A stretch of DNA of 52,348 nucleotides from Microbacteriaceae bacterium. Its GTDB lineage: Bacteria; Actinomycetota; Actinomycetes; Actinomycetales; Microbacteriaceae. Positions 8,101 through 15,254 of this stretch are shown piece after piece (positions within the stretch are counted from its first letter, which is position 1; each line of letters starts with the position of its first letter). Location: assembly GCA_947444785.1 (NCBI GenBank), contig CANFBG010000003.1, forward strand, positions 1 through 52,348. Direction: 5' to 3'. A model generated the notes under the pieces. The model saw only the letters and a program-made list of their open reading frames with translations, made no database searches and was not told the origin of the DNA. Both the position numbers and the translations under genes were made by a program.

Positions 8101-9123
8101 CAGGCCGATGCGCACGGGGGAGTCCGGCTCCAACAGCGCGGCACAGGCGACGACGGTCGCCTCGGTCGGGCCGTAGGTGTTCCAGACCTCGCGAGAGTCC
8201 ACCGCCAGGCGGGTCACGAGCTCGGGCGGGCACGCCTCGCCGCCGAAGATGAGCAGCCGAACGTTCTCCAGTGACTCGACCGGCCAGAGGCTCGCGAGCG
8301 TGGGCACGGTCGAGACCACGGTGATGCCATGGGCGATCAGCCACGGACCCAGGTCCGCGCCGCTTCGAACGAGCGTGCGGGGTGCGGGCACGAGACAGGC
8401 GCCATAGCGCCACGCCAGCCACATCTCCTCGCAGGAGGCATCGAAGGCAACCGACAGTCCCGCCAGCACCCGGTCGCCGGGACCGAGGGGATCGTTCGCG
8501 AGAAAGAGTCGAGCCTCGGCATCGACGAAGGCCGCGGCCGAGCGATGGGTCACGGCGACGCCCTTGGGCACGCCGGTTGACCCCGAGGTGAAGATCACCC
8601 AGGCATCATCCTCGGGGCGAGGTGCGGGGACCAGCGCAATGCTGCCGGTTCCCACCGTATTGAATCGGGTCTCATCGGCATCTGCGAGGTCAGCGTCCAC
8701 GCGCGAATGAAGAACTGAATCCGAGTGCCTGACGAGGGTGCCGTCGTTGCCGATGACGCCCACGACCTCGGCCTCGGAGAAGACCAGCTGGGCGCGCTCC
8801 TCCGGGTCATCCGCGTCGACCGGCACGTAGCTGGCCCCGACGGAGAGAACGGCAAGGATCGAAATGTAGAGCGTGCGGGTGCCCGAGGGGATGCGGATGC
8901 CGACTCGGTCGCCCCGGCGCACACCCAGCCGGTTCAGGGCGCTCGCGGACCGGTTGACCAAGCGCATGAGTTCGCGGTAGCTCAGGCTGCCGGCGGCATC
9001 GGCGAGGGCCGCGGACTCCGCGTTCTCGAGCGCGCTCGTGCGGAGTATGTCGATCAGCGTTCGCGCCGGCGCAGCCCGGGTGCCGCCTAGAAGGAGTGTC
9101 GGAACACCCGAAGTCACAGTCAT
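5170..9123 (-). CDS. Pls/PosA-family membrane-bound single-module nonribosomal peptide synthetase
   Basis: Large 1317-residue synthetase. Order: adenylation domain (about 20-515; core motif FTSGSTGVPKG at 178-188, YGPTE at 317-321, YRSGDLVR at 398-405, Lys508), carrier domain (about 535-600, phosphopantetheine Ser563 in GGGSL), then three tandem soluble domains with left-handed beta-helix hexapeptide repeats (about 730-835, 965-1065, 1205-1300), each preceded by a pair of membrane helices (about 622-690, 853-925, 1095-1160). A-T-[2TM-soluble]x3 is the layout of epsilon-poly-lysine synthetase (Pls) and relatives that polymerise one amino acid without condensation domains of the usual type. By-eye alignment to GrsA gives pocket residues D228 A229 E232 S271 I292 G294 T316 V324 V325 K508. 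Start ATG 9123 follows AGGACAGGA. Products of most family members are unknown. Confidence 0.88.
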   Translation of the reverse strand: MTVTSGVPTLLLGGTRAAPARTLIDILRTSALENAESAALADAAGSLSYRELMRLVNRSASALNRLGVRRGDRVGIRIPSGTRTLYISILAVLSVGASYVPVDADDPEERAQLVFSEAEVVGVIGNDGTLVRHSDSVLHSRVDADLADADETRFNTVGTGSIALVPAPRPEDDAWVIFTSGSTGVPKGVAVTHRSAAAFVDAEARLFLANDPLGPGDRVLAGLSVAFDASCEEMWLAWRYGACLVPAPRTLVRSGADLGPWLIAHGITVVSTVPTLASLWPVESLENVRLLIFGGEACPPELVTRLAVDSREVWNTYGPTEATVVACAALLEPDSPVRIGLPLDGWDLAVVDSDLIPVAPGEPGELIIGGVGLARYLDAEKDADKYAPMPSLGWDRAYRSGDLVRFDGEGLLFQGRADDQIKLGGRRIELGEIESALSALPHVAGAAVAIQTTASGNKVLVGYLALGEGEQDLFDRAEALVQLRDELPGPLVPLITVIDALPVRTSGKVDRSALPWPLAAQDGEAASSGLFGTAAWLAEHWTAVLGVAVAGADDDFFAAGGGSLSAAQLTSLIRGRFPDARVADVYDHPRIGALASELESRTPVESIAQRAVLPTPVRSQVIQSLLGFPLLSLVGVRWVTYLLAANNILNALVGLDWLPTFSWWAIAAAFIVFVTPLGRMGLSVVAARLLLKGLAPGEYPRGGSVHLRLWLAEQVASLVGAASLAGAPWITNYARALGAKIGEGADLHTLPPVTGMLTLGAHASVEPEVDLSGYWIDGDTLRVGTVTIGADAVIGARSIMLPGSRVGKGAAIAPGSAVHARVPSGELWAGSPAERMGKAKSGWPAERPPRASRWLVAYALGSIGLSLLPPLALALGLGICILAVRGSQSLGEAVVAALIAIPLGTVAAGVAFALLVILSVRLLSIGLKPGYYPVRSRIGWQVWGTERLLDVSRSLLFPLYAGLFTPVWLRLLGAKVGVNVEASTVLLLPSMTTIGDHAFLADDTMVASYELGGGWLHIDEAKIGRRAFLGNSGMTGPGRTVPKNGLVAVLSATPKKGKAGSSWIGNPPVRLRRAVTEFDETRTFKPRTLLRVARALWELGRIVPVMVTAAIGLGVVALLEVGMILAGPFATYILSGVVLLGAGAVAAAITTLAKWSLIGRIGREEHPLWSSFIWRNEVADTFVEMVAAPWFARAAAGTPALAWWLRSLGASVGRGVWCESYWLPEADLVTLGDGATVNRGCVVQTHLFHDRVMSLDSVELMAGATMGPHGVILPAAKVGRDATVGPSSLVLRGEEVPDGSRWTGNPIAPWTAMPRNR

Positions 9124-9143
9124 TCTCGGTCCTGTCCTGCCTC

Positions 9144-9216
9144 GTCCTAATTTCACACTGTAATGACATTGGGCCTTCTCGCCCGAAGGAAACCCCGCAG
9201 GCGCCGAGATTAGGAC
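9144..9216. promoter_or_regulatory. Inverted repeat GTCCTAAT...ATTAGGAC upstream of the Pls-like gene
   Basis: A perfect 8-bp inverted repeat, left arm 9144-9151 and right arm 9209-9216, brackets the likely promoter region of the synthetase. On the minus strand a TACAGT sequence (TAnnnT) lies between the arms. It could be a pair of operator half-sites, or chance. No experimental analogue is known to me. Confidence 0.25.
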
Positions 9217-9294
9217 CACGGGATTGACGAAAGGTTAACACCGTGAAGACTCGCGGTGAAACGGCTTCGGCCGGGTATCCGATATGGCGGCGAA

Positions 9295-9335
9295 AGCCCG
9301 TGCATGTCGCGCGGGCTCAGGATTCTGCGACATGC
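9295..9335 (+). promoter_or_regulatory. Two mutually exclusive hairpins in the FKBP lipoprotein leader
   Basis: AGCCCG (9295-9300) pairs with CGGGCT (9312-9317). The loop of that hairpin contains GCATGTCGC (9302-9310), which pairs perfectly over 9 bp with GCGACATGC (9327-9335). A further short CGGC-TTCG-GCCG tetraloop hairpin stands at 9262-9273. This fills the 329-nt gap between the divergent Pls-like and FKBP genes, in which I see no gene. Alternative pairing is typical of attenuators and riboswitches, but a transcription start upstream on the plus strand is not evident. Confidence 0.35.
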
Positions 9336-9452
9336 TTCCCAGCCCTCGGACAGGCGGAGGCAGGCAACATGCGGCAGACTAGAGGAGTTTGAGTCGTTTG
9401 CTGCGACTGAATCGCTCGCTACCGAAATCGTTCCCACACACCCTGAGGTCTC

Positions 9453-10460
9453 ATGCGCAAGCTTCCTGTCATCTTCGCCGCCACCGCCCTGGCTCTCGTT
9501 CTGGGCGGATGCGCGTCTGCCGCACCGGTGCCGACCGACTCCTCGACGCCGGCCGCAGCCGGGGCGACGGGAACCTGCACCGACACGGCGTCCGGGTCCG
9601 CCTCGGAGGGTGTCACCGTCGCGGGGGACATCAACACCAAGCCGACCGCCACGTTCACGGCTCCCCTCTCGGTCACCGAGACCCAGCGCACGATCGTGAC
9701 GCCCGGGTCTGGCGCGAAGATCAACATCGGCGACAGCACGACCATGAACCTGACCGCGTTCAACGGAACGACCGGCAAAGAGGTCTACTCCTCGGTCGAC
9801 CAGGGCGGCGCCGCCAACGTGACCGTCGACTCGGCATTCATCATCGGAATCGTCAAGGGCGTCGAGTGTGCCCCGGGCGGTTCGCGCATTGTGGCCGTCA
9901 TTCCGCCCGCCGATGCGTGGGGCGACAAGATCCCGACCGGCTTCGACCTGACCGCCACCGATTCCGTCGTGCTGGTTCTGGACGTTGGGCAGGCATCGCC
10001 CCCGGCCGCCACCCCGGCACCCGGCAGCGTTCCCTCCCAGGCGAACGGCGCCGACCAGCCTGCGACCGCGGGCTTCCCGACGGTCACGCTCGCGGCCGAC
10101 GGCGCTCCGACCGTCACTATTCCGAGTTCCGCGGCGCCCACGACGCTGGGTCTCGCCGTGCTCAAGAAGGGTGACGGCGCTGTCGTTCCCGACGCCGCCA
10201 AGGTGACGGTCCAGTACCAGGGCGTCATCTGGGGTACCGGCAAGGTCTTCGACCAGAGTTGGGGCAAGGCCCCCGCGCAGTTCTCCGTGGACGGCGTCAT
10301 CGCCGGCTTCAAGAAGGCCATCGTCGGGCAGACCGTCGGATCCCAGGTCATCGTCGTGATCCCGCCGGCAGACGGCTATGGCACGACCGGTGTCCCGGCC
10401 GCGGGCATCGGCCCGACCGACACGCTGGTGTTCGTCGTGGACATCCTCGCCATCGGCTAG
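9453..10460 (+). CDS. FKBP-type peptidyl-prolyl isomerase lipoprotein
   Basis: Exported lipoprotein of 335 residues predicted to speed cis-trans isomerisation of prolyl bonds outside the membrane. The N-terminus is a lipoprotein signal (MRKLPVIF, hydrophobic core, lipobox LGGC with Cys20). Two FKBP-like halves follow: a degenerate one (about 60-190) and a C-terminal one (about 230-335) with VTVQYQGVIWGTGKVFDQSW, VIPPADGYG and a final DTLVFVVDILAI, typical of FkpA/FKBP folds. Thr/Pro/Ala-rich linkers join the parts. GAGG stands just upstream of the ATG. The gene ends at a strong terminator (10478-10519). It is divergent from the Pls-like gene across a structured 329-bp gap. Confidence 0.88.
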   Translation: MRKLPVIFAATALALVLGGCASAAPVPTDSSTPAAAGATGTCTDTASGSASEGVTVAGDINTKPTATFTAPLSVTETQRTIVTPGSGAKINIGDSTTMNLTAFNGTTGKEVYSSVDQGGAANVTVDSAFIIGIVKGVECAPGGSRIVAVIPPADAWGDKIPTGFDLTATDSVVLVLDVGQASPPAATPAPGSVPSQANGADQPATAGFPTVTLAADGAPTVTIPSSAAPTTLGLAVLKKGDGAVVPDAAKVTVQYQGVIWGTGKVFDQSWGKAPAQFSVDGVIAGFKKAIVGQTVGSQVIVVIPPADGYGTTGVPAAGIGPTDTLVFVVDILAIG

Positions 10461-10477
10461 AGCTTTTCAAGAATCGG

Positions 10478-10519
10478 CGTCGCCCAGCGGAAGCACTTCC
10501 GCTGGGCGACGTTTTTGTT
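10478..10519 (+). terminator. Rho-independent terminator after the FKBP lipoprotein gene
   Basis: A perfect 16-base inverted repeat (10478-10493 with 10496-10511, rich in CGCCCAGCGG/CCGCTGGGCG) is followed directly by five T residues at 10512-10516. It ends the transcript 18 nt after the stop codon. Confidence 0.92.
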
Positions 10520-10539
10520 GACTTGACGGGTGGTGCAGG

Positions 10540-11631
10540 ATGGAACCCGTGAGACGCGTAATTATTCTTGGCTCAACCGGTTCCATCGGCGTTCAGGCGC
10601 TGGATGTTATCCGGAACAACCCCGACCGCTTCGAGGTGGTCGGCCTTGCCGCCGGCTCCAAGCGCGAGGCCCTCGAGGCCCAGGCCGCAGAGTTCGGTGT
10701 CACCGACATTGCCCTAGGCGCCGAGGAGGCGGAGTACCTGGTGCGCGATGTCGAGGCCGACGTCGTCCTGAATGGCATCACGGGCTCGGTCGGCCTCGGG
10801 CCGAGTGTCGCGGCCCTTCGCGCCGGGCGAATCCTGGCACTCGCCAACAAAGAGAGCCTCATCGTGGGCGGCGACCTGCTGAAGGCCATGGCGGCACCAG
10901 GTCAGATCGTCCCGGTCGACTCGGAGCACTCGGCGATCGCCCAGGCACTGAAGAGCGGCACCGCCGACGAGGTGCAACGGCTCGTCCTGACCGCATCCGG
11001 CGGGCCGTTCCGTGGCCGCAGCCGTGAGTCGCTCGCGGGCGTTTCGCCCCGTGAGGCCCTCGCGCATCCGACCTGGGACATGGGGCTCGTCATCACGACC
11101 AACTCGTCGACGCTCGTGAACAAGGGGCTTGAGATCATCGAGGCGCACCTGTTGTTCGACGTGCCCTACTCGCGCATCGACGTCACCGTGCACCCGCAGT
11201 CGATCATCCACTCGATGGTCGAGTTCATCGACGGCTCCACCATCGCCCAGGCGTCACCGCCCGATATGAGGCTGCCGATCTCGCTCGGCCTGGACTGGCC
11301 GAACCGTATCGCCGGTGCCGGCAAGCCACTGGACTGGTCCACGAGCCACACCTGGACCTTCGAGCCCCTGGACACCGAGGCGTTCCCCGCCGTCGAGCTT
11401 GCCAAGCAGGTGGGACGCTCCGGGGGAACCTATCCCGCGGTCTTCAACGCGGCCAACGAACAGGCCGTGGCGGCGTTTCATGCCGGCCGCATCGGTTTCT
11501 TGGAGATCGTGGACACCATCCGGTCGGTCGTCGACTCTCACGACCCCGGGTCGGAGGCACTGAGCCTCGAATCCCTCGCCGAGGCCGAGGCCTGGGCGCG
11601 ACGCGCAGCCGAGACCTTGATCTCGCGCTGA
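10540..11631 (+). CDS. dxr: 1-deoxy-D-xylulose 5-phosphate reductoisomerase
   Basis: Second enzyme of the MEP isoprenoid pathway: NADPH-dependent conversion of DXP to 2-C-methyl-D-erythritol 4-phosphate, with Mg2+ or Mn2+. GSTGSIG (11-17) is the NADPH loop, [10 protein letters not shown] (102-111) the conserved NADPH-side motif, Asp127 and Glu129 (VPVDSEHSA) with Glu198 (NKGLE) the metal ligands, and TASGGPF and [12 protein letters not shown] bind substrate. At 363 residues it is slightly short but complete. The ATG at 10540 is used; an in-frame GTG at 10549 lies 7 nt behind CAGGAT and would give MRRVIILG, equally possible. ispG of the same pathway lies 3.6 kb downstream, with two unrelated surface-protein genes between. 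Confidence 0.95.
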   Translation: MEPVRRVIILGSTGSIGVQALDVIRNNPDRFEVVGLAAGSKREALEAQAAEFGVTDIALGAEEAEYLVRDVEADVVLNGITGSVGLGPSVAALRAGRILALANKESLIVGGDLLKAMAAPGQIVPVDSEHSAIAQALKSGTADEVQRLVLTASGGPFRGRSRESLAGVSPREALAHPTWDMGLVITTNSSTLVNKGLEIIEAHLLFDVPYSRIDVTVHPQSIIHSMVEFIDGSTIAQASPPDMRLPISLGLDWPNRIAGAGKPLDWSTSHTWTFEPLDTEAFPAVELAKQVGRSGGTYPAVFNAANEQAVAAFHAGRIGFLEIVDTIRSVVDSHDPGSEALSLESLAEAEAWARRAAETLISR

Positions 11632-11643
11632 CAACCGTAAAAG

Positions 11644-11682
11644 GAAGCAGGGCCCGTCTTCGGAAAAGGCGGGCCCTGCTTC
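11644..11682. terminator. Bidirectional terminator between dxr and the LAKTG protein
   Basis: A perfect 13-bp stem (11644-11656 with 11670-11682, GAAGCAGGGCCCG and its complement) with a 13-nt loop lies between two convergent genes, 12 nt after the dxr stop. Pyrimidine-rich flanks rather than a long T run follow in either direction. Confidence 0.75.
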
Positions 11683-11697
11683 GTTCTGCGGAGCGCC

Positions 11698-12636
11698 TTA
11701 GCCCAGGCGGGACACCCTGCGGCGGCGCATCAGAACCAGTGCGACTCCGCCGAGAGCAAGAGCGGCTGCCGCGCCCAGCGCTGCGAGAAGGCTCGATTCG
11801 GTTTCGATGCCGGTCTTGGCTAGTTCTGGAACGGCGGGGGCCTGGATATCGATGGTGAGGTAGCCGAAGGCGTGGTCGATCGGCTTGCTCTCGACGAGCT
11901 CCACACACACCTTGTACGTGCCGGCTGTTCCCGTGGCGGGAGTGCCCGAGACGCTGAGCGCCGGCTCAACCCCGGACGGTGTCGGGGTCGAATTCAGGGT
12001 GAGGCCCGCAGGCAGGGCGATCGGCGTCACCTGGGGTGCGATCGAGGTGGGGGCGATGTTCTGGATGGCCAGGGTGCAGTTCGCGCTGTCGACTGCCTGA
12101 TAGAAACCGCCATCGGGAACCCAGGGGTCGATGTGGAACTGGCCGTGGATGCTTGCGCTGTTCGTCGGCGCTAGAGGAACGCCCTCAGTGGCTGCGACGT
12201 CGGTTGTCTGCACCATCGGAAGGACCGTGAATGACGCCTCGTACGTCGGACTCTCGCCAACGGGGGGTGTCTCAAGATCGACACAGGCACCGGCGAAGAA
12301 CTTATGCGTTGTGGTGATCGGCTCTGCTTGGTAGTTGGAATCCGTGTCGACAATGGTCTCCGACAACGACACATTCGACCAGCACGTTTGGAATAGCACG
12401 ACCCCGGTCGGCCCCGTTGTCACCACGTTGTAGGCACCGAACCATCGGAAGGGTGCTGAGCCCGTTCCGGTGAAGGTGATGGTCACAGGCTCACTCGACT
12501 GCACGATTGCGGGCGTGATCGAGACGCCGGTGAGAGTATTTCCCACGGGCCCAGCGACCGCCGGAGCTGCCACGCCGGCCAGGACACCGGTGGCTATCGC
12601 GACGGCGGCGATTCCGAACAGGGTTGCGAGCTTCAT
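11698..12636 (-). CDS. LAKTG-anchored surface protein, copy 1
   Basis: Probable cell-wall-anchored protein of 312 residues with no recognised function. It has a Sec signal peptide (MKLATLFG, hydrophobic to about residue 28), an Ig/beta-sandwich-like ectodomain with paired cysteines and IALPAGLTLNSTPTPSGVEP, then LAKTG (272-276), a hydrophobic helix and a RRRR tail. LAxTG signals are used by class E sortases of high-GC Gram-positives. ATG at 12636 is preceded by AAAGGA. It is a close paralogue of the next minus-strand gene (12777-13700): the same order of motifs, and nearly the same C-terminal half, including VSGTP..GTAGTYK and DHAFGYLTI. The sortase is not in this window. Confidence 0.82.
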   Translation of the reverse strand: MKLATLFGIAAVAIATGVLAGVAAPAVAGPVGNTLTGVSITPAIVQSSEPVTITFTGTGSAPFRWFGAYNVVTTGPTGVVLFQTCWSNVSLSETIVDTDSNYQAEPITTTHKFFAGACVDLETPPVGESPTYEASFTVLPMVQTTDVAATEGVPLAPTNSASIHGQFHIDPWVPDGGFYQAVDSANCTLAIQNIAPTSIAPQVTPIALPAGLTLNSTPTPSGVEPALSVSGTPATGTAGTYKVCVELVESKPIDHAFGYLTIDIQAPAVPELAKTGIETESSLLAALGAAAALALGGVALVLMRRRRVSRLG

Positions 12637-12731
12637 CGAATTCCTTTGGTGATCAGGCAGCTGAATCCTGAAACGGATATTGGGCAGGACTACAGGTCAA
12701 TCTAGCGGAGATCCACTAAATGGTTAAAGCA

Positions 12732-12765
12732 TTTCAGGGCCCGACCTTGCGGACGGGCCCTGAAA
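12732..12765 (-). terminator. Terminator of LAKTG protein copy 2
   Basis: A 12-bp perfect stem (12732-12743 with 12754-12765, TTTCAGGGCCCG and complement) with a 10-nt loop lies 11 nt beyond the stop codon at 12777. The minus-strand transcript continues into TGCTTTAACC, a weak T tract. Confidence 0.7.
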
Positions 12766-12776
12766 ACCAGGCAACC

Positions 12777-13700
12777 CTAGGAGACGCGGGCAATACGGCG
12801 GCGGCGAGCCACGAGCAGCGCACCTGCCCCGAGGATCAGGACCGCGAGAGACCCGAGTGCCAAGGAACTGTCGGCAAACGTGTCACGTCCGGTCTTGGCC
12901 AGTTCGGCGGGCGGGGCAGCGATCACGATCGTCAGGTAGCCGAAGGCGTGGTCGACGATCTGGCTCTCGACCACCTCGACGCACAGCTTGTAGGTACCGG
13001 CGGTTCCTGCGGCAGGCGTGCCCGAGACGCTCAGCATCGGTTCGACACCGGATGCCGTCGGGGTCGAATTCAGCGTGAGCCCGGCGGGAAGCGCGATGGG
13101 TGTCAGGGGGGTCGGGATGCTCGCAGGCTGAATATCGTTCATCAGAGCGCAGTTCGAACTCGCGACAGCCTGGTAGTAGCCACCGTTTGGAACCCAGGGG
13201 TTGGGGTGGAACTGACCGGTGAGCATTGCGCTGTCCGTGGGGGCGAGAAGCTCTCCCTCGGTCGCCGCGATATCGGTCGTTGTGACCATGGGCAGCACGG
13301 TGTATGCCGCCTCGTAGGTGGGCATCTGGCCAACGGGTGGTGTGTTGAAGTCGACGCAGAGTCCGGCGAAGTACTGCTCTGTCGTCGTGATGGCCTCGGC
13401 CTGGTAGTTGGTGACCTCCCTGGTGCCGGAGGTCAGGTTGATGGGCGAGTTGAGACAGAAGTCTCCCAGTACCTCGCCGGACGGGCCCGTCGTGACGAAG
13501 TTCTGCGCGCCAGCCCAGTCGATAGGGGCGATGCCGGTGTACGTCGTCGTGACCGAGCCGCCCGAGGCAACGGTGGAGGGCGTGATGCTCACGCCGGTCA
13601 GGCTGCTGCCGTTGACCGCCGCGGCGGGGGAGGCTGTTCCCGCGAGGGCTGCGGCGGCTACGGCAAGGGCTGCGAGGCCCGCCAGGGTCTTGGTCTTCAT
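12777..13700 (-). CDS. LAKTG-anchored surface protein, copy 2
   Basis: Paralogue of the protein at 11698-12636, 307 residues: signal peptide ending near AAAVNG, beta-rich ectodomain, LAKTG at 267-271, transmembrane helix and RRRR tail. Start ATG 13700 has a good Shine-Dalgarno (AAGGAAA, 4 nt before ATG); an upstream in-frame ATG at 13742 lacks one. Each copy has its own terminator, so the two are separate transcription units created by tandem duplication. The ectodomain motifs LTGVSITP, FAG.CVD, PPVG..PTYEA and DPWVP/NPWVP are shared, which shows that they are homologous along the whole length. Function unknown; an adhesin or wall-associated structural role is only a guess. Confidence 0.82.
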   Translation of the reverse strand: MKTKTLAGLAALAVAAAALAGTASPAAAVNGSSLTGVSITPSTVASGGSVTTTYTGIAPIDWAGAQNFVTTGPSGEVLGDFCLNSPINLTSGTREVTNYQAEAITTTEQYFAGLCVDFNTPPVGQMPTYEAAYTVLPMVTTTDIAATEGELLAPTDSAMLTGQFHPNPWVPNGGYYQAVASSNCALMNDIQPASIPTPLTPIALPAGLTLNSTPTASGVEPMLSVSGTPAAGTAGTYKLCVEVVESQIVDHAFGYLTIVIAAPPAELAKTGRDTFADSSLALGSLAVLILGAGALLVARRRRIARVS

Positions 13701-13891
13701 TGATTTCCTTCTGGGGAGCTGTTGCACACTTGCCTGTCGCACGCTAGATGGCGCCTTCCGAAACCTACCGGGGGAAACACGGGTGGTAAAGGGGGTTGTT
13801 CAGGGGTTCCTTTTCGACTAGCGACCTTGTGAACCAGATTTCTCTCGGCTGGCTCCCAGTCAAAGGACAGCGGGCAGAAAATGGCCCGGGG

Positions 13892-13897
13892 TATCGT
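13892..13897 (+). promoter_or_regulatory. -10 box of rip1 (TATCGT)
   Basis: TATCGT is followed by 6 nt and the GTG at 13904: a leaderless start. It also decides the start against longer in-frame options that would add a non-conserved stretch before the first membrane helix. Confidence 0.5.
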
Positions 13898-13903
13898 TTT
13901 GAC

Positions 13904-15229
13904 GTGGAAACGGTCCTTCTCTTCATTCTCGGCGTACTCGTCGTCGTCATCGGCCTGGCCGTGTCCATCGCTCTTCACGAGGTCGGGCACCTCGTGCCGG
14001 CCAAGAAGTTCGGCGTCAAGGTCACCCAGTACATGATCGGGTTCGGGCCGACGCTCTTCTCGCGCAGGCGTGGTGAGACCGAGTACGGCGTCAAGGCGAT
14101 CCCGCTCGGCGGCTACATCTCCATGATCGGGATGTTCCCCCCGATCAAGCCCGGCGGCAAGGTCAGAAACGCCAGCACAGGCTTCTTCAACACGATGGTG
14201 CAGGATGCCCGCGACGCCAGCGCCGAAGGGGTGGGTGCCGACGAGGACCGCGCCTTCTACCGCCTGCCGACCTACAAGCGCATCATCATCATGCTCGGCG
14301 GCCCCGTCATGAACCTGCTCATCGCCGTCGTGTTGTTCGGCGTGCTGCTGATGGGCTTCGGCACCGCCCAGGTGTCTACGACCGTCGGCAGTGTCAGCGC
14401 CTGTGTGGTGCCCGCGAGCAACTCCAGCCAGACCTGCGCACCGAGTGACGCGGCCGCACCAGGTGCTGCCGCCGGTATCCTGCCGGGTGACAAGCTCGTG
14501 AGCATCCAGGGCAAACCCGTCACCAGCTGGGCCCAGTCGACCGACATCATCCGGGACTCGGCGGGCATTCCCCTCAGCTTCGTGGTGCTTCGAAACGGCG
14601 TCGAGACGCCTCTCACTATCACCCCGTTGCTCACCGAGCGGTACGTGCTGACCGACGCCGGGCAGATCGCCAAGGATGGCAGCGGCAAGCCCCTGACCCA
14701 GAAGGTCGGGTTCGTCGGCATCGGCGCCGCCCAGGAGCTCGTTCCCCAGCCTGCGACCAGTGTTCTCCCGTTCGTCGGGGAGAACATCGGGGGAGTGGTG
14801 CACATCATCGCCAACCTGCCCGCGCGCCTCGTCGATGTGGCCAACGCGGCATTCGGCTCCGGTCCGCGCGACCCGAACGGGCCGATCAGCGTCGTGGGCA
14901 TCGGCCGCGTCGCGGGGGAGATCACCAGCATCGACATGCCGGTGCAGTCGAAGGTGGCCAGCCTGATCGGCCTGCTCGCCTCCCTGAACGTGGCCCTCTT
15001 CGTTATCAACCTCGTTCCCCTGATGCCGCTGGACGGCGGTCACGTCGCCGGTGCGCTCTGGGATGCCCTCCGTCGGGGCTTCGCCAGGCTCTTCCGCCGG
15101 CCCAAGCCTGCCCCCTTCGACACGGCGCGGCTGATGCCGCTGACATTCGGCGTCGTGATCGTGCTGGGTGGTATGAGTGCCCTGCTGATCTACGCCGATA
15201 TCGTCAAGCCCATCTCGCTGTTTGGCTAA
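13904..15229 (+). CDS. rip1: Site-2 intramembrane zinc metalloprotease (RseP/Rip1 family)
   Basis: Cuts transmembrane proteins such as anti-sigma factors within the bilayer, the second cut of regulated intramembrane proteolysis. The 441-residue product starts with a hydrophobic helix carrying HEVGH (His25, Glu26, His29), has further membrane helices, a PDZ domain (about 170-270; GAAAGILPGDKLVSIQGKPV), and near the C-terminus LMPLDGGH, which supplies the third zinc ligand. In actinobacteria this gene sits between dxr and ispG, as here. GTG 13904 is chosen from the -10 spacing. The stretch after the PDZ domain is longer than in E. coli RseP, which has two PDZ domains. Confidence 0.93.
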   Translation: METVLLFILGVLVVVIGLAVSIALHEVGHLVPAKKFGVKVTQYMIGFGPTLFSRRRGETEYGVKAIPLGGYISMIGMFPPIKPGGKVRNASTGFFNTMVQDARDASAEGVGADEDRAFYRLPTYKRIIIMLGGPVMNLLIAVVLFGVLLMGFGTAQVSTTVGSVSACVVPASNSSQTCAPSDAAAPGAAAGILPGDKLVSIQGKPVTSWAQSTDIIRDSAGIPLSFVVLRNGVETPLTITPLLTERYVLTDAGQIAKDGSGKPLTQKVGFVGIGAAQELVPQPATSVLPFVGENIGGVVHIIANLPARLVDVANAAFGSGPRDPNGPISVVGIGRVAGEITSIDMPVQSKVASLIGLLASLNVALFVINLVPLMPLDGGHVAGALWDALRRGFARLFRRPKPAPFDTARLMPLTFGVVIVLGGMSALLIYADIVKPISLFG

Positions 15230-15242
15230 CAGGTTCGAGCCC

Positions 15243-15248
15243 TAGACT
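15243..15248 (+). promoter_or_regulatory. -10 box of ispG (TAGACT)
   Basis: TAGACT is followed by 6 nt and the GTG at 15255, so ispG probably has its own leaderless promoter in the 25-nt gap after rip1. Confidence 0.5.
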
Positions 15249-15254
15249 TAGGCC

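Noticed and set aside
7006-8274. 422-codon plus-strand frame inside the Pls-like gene
   Set aside because: Opposite strand of an intact adenylation domain; composition typical of a shadow frame.
9256-9699. 147-codon frame overlapping the FKBP lipoprotein start
   Set aside because: Second half is an out-of-frame reading of the lipoprotein gene; first half runs through the hairpins and has no Shine-Dalgarno or family.
11644-11682. Inverted repeat as an insertion-sequence end
   Set aside because: Single copy, placed between convergent stops and without a transposase; a terminator explains it.
13697-15043. 448-codon open frame on the minus strand across rip1
   Set aside because: Antisense to a well-supported gene, His/Asp/Arg-rich translation without domains.
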